Of a DNA stretch of 64,000 nt, positions 60,901 through 64,000 are shown piece by piece. The notes below the pieces were generated by a model, which was not told the origin of the DNA, did no database searches, and saw only the letters and a list, made by a program, of their open reading frames with translations. Origin of the DNA: Gorsachius magnificus. Taxonomy: Eukaryota > Chordata > Aves > Pelecaniformes > Ardeidae. The stretch is from NCBI GenBank assembly GCA_034008185.1, contig CM067085.1:80154275-80218274 (forward strand), written 5' to 3'. Both the position numbers and the translations under genes were made by a program. Numbering within the stretch: the stretch's first letter is position 1; every line of letters starts with the position of its first letter.

Positions 60901-61819
60901 CATACAGAATTGTGTGATATACAACATTTGTTTTAGATCATCCACTATTATAATGAATGCAACACAACAAGGTAAGATTTAGTTAAAGATTTTTAGGAAT
61001 ATTTATTCAACATGAATATCTGTGAGAAATTATGCAGCAGAAAAAGAATACAAAGGTGTATCAGGATAGCATAAAAAACCAATACTGAAATCTCACTGTG
61101 AGCGCATTCATGTGCAGGTTACTTTGCATTATGGGTGTGTACATCACAAATTTCAAATTATGTCATTTTCTCCTATTTATATACTGGATATTCTGATGTG
61201 ATGTGAACTGCTGCAAAAATTATACTCACATAATTTATGGAACATCAATCTGATCTCTCTAATTGTGGCATTTGGTTCCACCTAGGCAACAAAAAATATG
61301 GTATATGTAAGACACATATTTTGAAAGACAACTACTAGGTGTGAGACTATGCAAGTAGAAATGCGACCCAAGCGATGTTAAAGTGCAACTTTCTTACAGA
61401 TGGATTCAAAGCACTTCTTTCGGGGAAAAGGGAGGACGGTTTGCGGCATCTGTTTCAGAGGCAGCTGCTTTAGCAGCGATCAAGAGTTACTACAACAGCA
61501 GTGACAGTTTGACGGCGTATGAGTGAGTAAGGCACAACTGGCACCACCTCAGTGAAGCAGCCGAAGCTCTGCTCTGCCCAGAGGCTCCTTCTGGAAAAGG
61601 GTTGAAGCACTCTGTGGTCAGTATGAAGCGTGCGTAATTGTTGCCTCTTCAGTGGCCAAAGAAAGGCTAGCAGGAGATGAAAGGCCCTTCATAAACATTA
61701 CATTTACTTAAGAGAAGTTAGTCATTTTTAAATAGCCACCTAGCATTTTAAACATATTTTTGTTTTACCTTATCTAGGAAGCATAGCTGTTTCTTTGTCT
61801 TCCAATCAAGGATTTCCAC
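48844..61819 (-). CDS. TECR: TECR-family trans-2,3-enoyl-CoA reductase (first exon not found)
   Basis: Twelve minus-strand exons join in consistent phase into 303 codons plus stop. The product resembles human TECR, the ER-membrane enzyme that performs the last, NADPH-dependent reduction in very-long-chain fatty acid elongation. In order: an N-terminal ubiquitin-like domain ([31 protein letters not shown]), membrane segments ([38 protein letters not shown]) and the steroid 5-alpha-reductase-type C-terminal domain ([46 protein letters not shown]). Mammalian TECR begins with five residues encoded by a separate exon; adding five gives 308, the human length. It is clearly closer to TECR than to TECRL. 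Whether it is the orthologue of mammalian TECR or a paralogue cannot be told here. It faces ABCA4 tail to tail. Confidence 0.9.
49071..49116 (-). CDS. TECR: TECR-like exon, VGTWISF segment
   Basis: The exon has 46 bases, with minus-strand acceptor ccaaaacag and donor TTCCAG|gtgagt. It encodes [15 protein letters not shown]. The intron on its 5' side is 990 bases and shows nothing recognisable. Confidence 0.93.
50107..50195 (-). CDS. TECR: TECR-like exon, NPFTWLF segment
   Basis: The exon has 89 bases, minus-strand acceptor atctatag and donor TATGAG|gtatgt. It encodes [20 protein letters not shown] and VSCPNYTYE, a hallmark of the reductase domain. Confidence 0.95.
50915..50972 (-). CDS. TECR: TECR-like exon, GNFSIH segment
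   Basis: The exon has 58 bases, minus-strand acceptor cttgcag and donor AAATG|gtaaaa. It encodes [20 protein letters not shown]. The intron before it (1,384 bases) shows nothing recognisable. Confidence 0.92.
52357..52400 (-). CDS. TECR: TECR-like exon, [10 protein letters not shown] segment
   Basis: The exon has 44 bases, minus-strand acceptor ttttgtag and donor TTTCTG|gtaggt. It encodes [15 protein letters not shown], aligned with TYGAQQVKLALAIFVI of human. It is found by phase and position and is too short to stand out alone. Confidence 0.88.
52489..52561 (-). CDS. TECR: TECR-like exon, YYWGFAAW segment
   Basis: The exon has 73 bases, minus-strand acceptor gtttttcag and donor CTCCTT|gtaagt. 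It encodes [20 protein letters not shown] and YTPP, almost identical to human. It is separated from the next exon by 88 bases. Confidence 0.95.
52562..57047 (-). other. Large intron of the TECR-like gene
   Basis: This 4,486-base intron has a plus-strand pyrimidine-rich stretch at about 52970-53880, a CpG-rich patch at about 56435-56590 and an A/T-only patch around 56784-56825. I recognise no gene or complete repeat in it. Confidence 0.6.
56435..56590. promoter_or_regulatory. CpG-rich patch, possible promoter or exon
   Basis: About eleven CpG in roughly 155 bases, set in DNA where CpG is rare, with GC well above its surroundings. On the plus strand it ends in TCTAAG|gtaaat, a good donor, so it could be a first exon of a plus-strand transcript. 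An unmethylated regulatory island or a diverged retrocopy are alternatives. Confidence 0.3.
57048..57153 (-). CDS. TECR: TECR-like exon, HSFHYIKRL segment
   Basis: The exon has 106 bases, minus-strand acceptor gtttctag and donor GTGAAG|gtaaat. It encodes [20 protein letters not shown] and [15 protein letters not shown]. Confidence 0.96.
57272..57387 (-). CDS. TECR: TECR-like exon, membrane segment
   Basis: The exon has 116 bases, minus-strand acceptor ctttttgcag and donor GTTAA|gtaagt. It encodes [20 protein letters not shown] and [17 protein letters not shown], the first membrane helix. The 2,027-base intron on its 5' side shows nothing recognisable. Confidence 0.96.
59415..59518 (-). CDS. 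TECR: TECR-like exon, end of ubiquitin-like domain
   Basis: The exon has 104 bases, minus-strand acceptor ccttctcag and donor ACTACG|gtgagc. It encodes [20 protein letters not shown] and [14 protein letters not shown]. Confidence 0.95.
60847..60891 (-). CDS. TECR: TECR-like exon, RWYPARQS segment
   Basis: The exon has 45 bases, minus-strand acceptor gtcttacag and donor TCCAA|gtaagt. It encodes [14 protein letters not shown], matching PQWYPARQSLRLDP of human. The introns on both sides (1,328 and 338 bases) show nothing recognisable. Confidence 0.92.
61230..61281 (-). CDS. TECR: TECR-like exon, [10 protein letters not shown] segment
   Basis: The exon has 52 bases, minus-strand acceptor ttgcctag and donor AATTAT|gtgagt. 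It encodes [17 protein letters not shown], aligned with VEPHATIAEIKNLFTK of human. Confidence 0.92.
61769..61819 (-). CDS. TECR: TECR-like exon 2, [10 protein letters not shown] segment
   Basis: The exon has 51 bases, minus-strand acceptor cctatcag and donor GATAAG|gtaaaa. It encodes [17 protein letters not shown], matching residues 6-22 of human TECR. An upstream exon with the start codon must exist. Confidence 0.92.
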
Positions 61820-64000
61820 CTGATAGGACACAAAATGATAATTACTAATTACTGGCTAAATAATCTCCCAACTCTTAGTTGATTCCCAAATTCACAATCA
61901 CTGTTCAGAGGGAGACACCGTTTTCCTCTGATCTGCGGCCTGCGTTAAAAACACTGCCAGTGTGCTCAAGAGACAGCCTTAGTTGTAGCCAGGTTCTCAA
62001 AGCACTCAACTTGCAAAAAAAAAAATATTCCTGCCAAGTAAATTGTCTCCCTGGATATATTCAGAAGCAGAAGTAGCTAACTGATTGATCAAAACACATT
62101 GCTCTGGGGTATTTTCTTATGCTAGGGCAAAAGAAACAAATAAGGGATAGAGAAGTTTCACAGGAATCACTAAGGAACAGAATTTTTATGATTTGTAAAA
62201 CTAGACAGTTTGAGGAAAAAAATTAAATGTGCAGATATATGCACGTAAGTAAATATTCTGAGTGCATACAGCTTGAAGATTAATGTGCACTGTTCCCAGA
62301 ATATTTGAATCGTAAAGAGAGTGGAAAATACTGGCGGACATAATGAACAGATGTAGCTAAAGATCTGGACTTCACAAATCCTTAAGAGGTAACACATTCA
62401 GTGTTACTCTTGCCTCTCAGATCACCTGTGTTAGTAACCACATATTTGCATTTTTATATTCCAAGCAGTGGTTTAGCTACAGCTCTGAAAAGGAAAGAGC
62501 GGTTTATTTCCGTGATCAAATGGCACTTCGGCGAAAGGTTATGATTTTAATCAACAGCCAATCAGAAAAGCCCCCAGACGCTTCAAAGCCCAGCAAAACC
62601 TAAAATACAGCGATGGTGGTTTAATTTCATTTGTTCTCCTCAAACACTTTGTAATGGAACTTTGTGGTATAGCTAAGAGTGAAAGTTCAAAGCTTATCTG
62701 TCACGCTAAATGACTGGGACTATCATTACCTAGTACCAAAAGAGTTCGTTGTTGTTTTTTTTAAACAAACATCTAGCATTAATTATGTTTGGTATTAACT
62801 GGCCAAGAGGACAGATTAACATTAGACGTTAAATATGATTCCTTACTAAAAATAGGAGTCACAGTCCAGTATCTTTCTAATAGGGCTGCTTTGAAGAGAT
62901 CACTTGGTTAAAGTATCTTACTGCCTTCTTTTACTCGTCCCAGATTGTTCTTTCTCTGTTGGTGCAGCAATGGAGCACTTCAGCTCCAGCCACAAGTATC
63001 AAATCTGATCTCCACAAGGAACATGAATGCAGTGCTATTTTCTAGTCATGCATTGTAAGCTCTAAGTGTGACACTGAGGGAGGTAAGTGCTTTTCCTCCC
63101 TTGTGATACCTAACAAATGTGTGATAGATTACTGGGACATTGTATGTTTCCCCTTCATTTTTTATATTTGAAATAACGCAAATTTCAAGTTTTAATGTCT
63201 CTGTTTGTGGGACACCTCCATCGGAAAGCAAATGAAGGGGATTCCCTTCCCAGAGGGCTATTCTTGAAATACAGCATTTGGACTCCTGCAGTCCACAGAA
63301 CAAGTACCGGGGGGGCTGTAAACCATTTTATTTGTCCCTTCTGATGCTGAGTTGCTCCAAGGGTTATGGAAACCTTTGGTGCATCTCAAGGCTCTCATGT
63401 CAGTGAATACCACTGGGCTGTCCTACAGACCACAGCAGGGCCCACAGCGTTAGCAGTCTCCTCCCCGTTCTGTACCCACTCCCAGCAAACACATATTGGC
63501 TCAGAATCCCCCAGGGGCAGTTTTAGTCTATGGTCTTCAGTGGCTGTATTAGAAAAATCTTCTCCAGGCCAATTACAGAGGGGTTTGGATATTTTTCTGC
63601 CGCCTACACTCTTTTAATTGGGTTATTCTCATTATGCACAAAGCGAGACTGAAAATGATAGAGCATTTTCTTTTGCTCTGTGGTTTTCATGGGAGTGGCT
63701 GTACAGAAATTTAGGTACTTCTGTGAACCTTTGGAATCAGTGTGGAAAACAAACAAACACATCATCCAGGATCATCTATAGAGTTACTTCGTTCCATTCC
63801 AGCATGACTCTTTGAAGTGCCAACCTGACATACCTGCCTGCACTGGCCCATTTCTTCAAATACCTAAAGGGAGTCTGTAGAGATGATGGATCCTGACTCT
63901 TCTTGAAGGTGCACAGCGATAGTGGTGAGAGGCAATGGACACTAGTTGCAATATGGGAAAATCCACTCAGATACAAAGGCATTTTTTCACCATGAACTTG
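61820..64000. other. Upstream of TECR-like exon 2
   Basis: I could not find the short first exon here, and it may lie beyond the window. At 62500-62600 there are several CpG and a CCAAT sequence (ATTGG on the minus strand), which might be part of a promoter, but no ATG exon with a fitting donor follows. No other gene is recognised. Confidence 0.4.

Overview
The window is vertebrate nuclear DNA, most likely from a bird. It has long AT-rich introns with GT...AG borders, and three pieces of CR1 LINE, one of which ends in the CR1 3' tail typical of bird genomes. Almost no long ORF in it is a gene; the genes are built from short exons that I joined by homology, splice sites and reading phase. I cannot name the species.

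From base 26 to about 46.4 kb, on the + strand, lies the 3' three-quarters of ABCA4, the retina-specific ABC transporter (rim protein) that flips N-retinylidene-phosphatidylethanolamine across photoreceptor disc membranes. I find 38 exons. By homology they correspond to human exons 12-49 (numbering and exon lengths recalled from the human gene). All splice phases agree, and the joined exons give 1,807 codons plus a stop with no frame break. They hold the end of the first lumenal domain, TMD1, NBD1, a regulatory linker, the second lumenal domain, TMD2, NBD2 and the VFVNFA tail motif. Both NBDs keep Walker A, signature, Walker B and H-loop residues. Exons 1-11 lie upstream of the window.

On the - strand, converging on ABCA4, lies a TECR-family gene (very-long-chain trans-2,3-enoyl-CoA reductase) at 48.8-61.8 kb. 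Twelve exons give 303 residues ending in stop. With the five residues encoded by the first exon of mammalian TECR, which I could not find here, this would be 308, the human length. The two stop codons are about 2.4 kb apart.

The rest is intron and intergenic DNA. It contains the CR1 pieces, poly-T and polypurine tracts, small tandem duplications, a 24-base perfect palindrome, a CpG-rich patch at 56.4-56.6 kb and a decayed second copy of the ABCA4 exon 44 splice region at 43.8 kb. The most unusual points are an enlarged Lys/Glu-rich ABCA4 exon 18, the exon 44 relic, a GC-AG intron after exon 43, and a TECR-type gene beside ABCA4. I see no mobile-element system, CRISPR, tRNA, rRNA or other novel multi-gene system.
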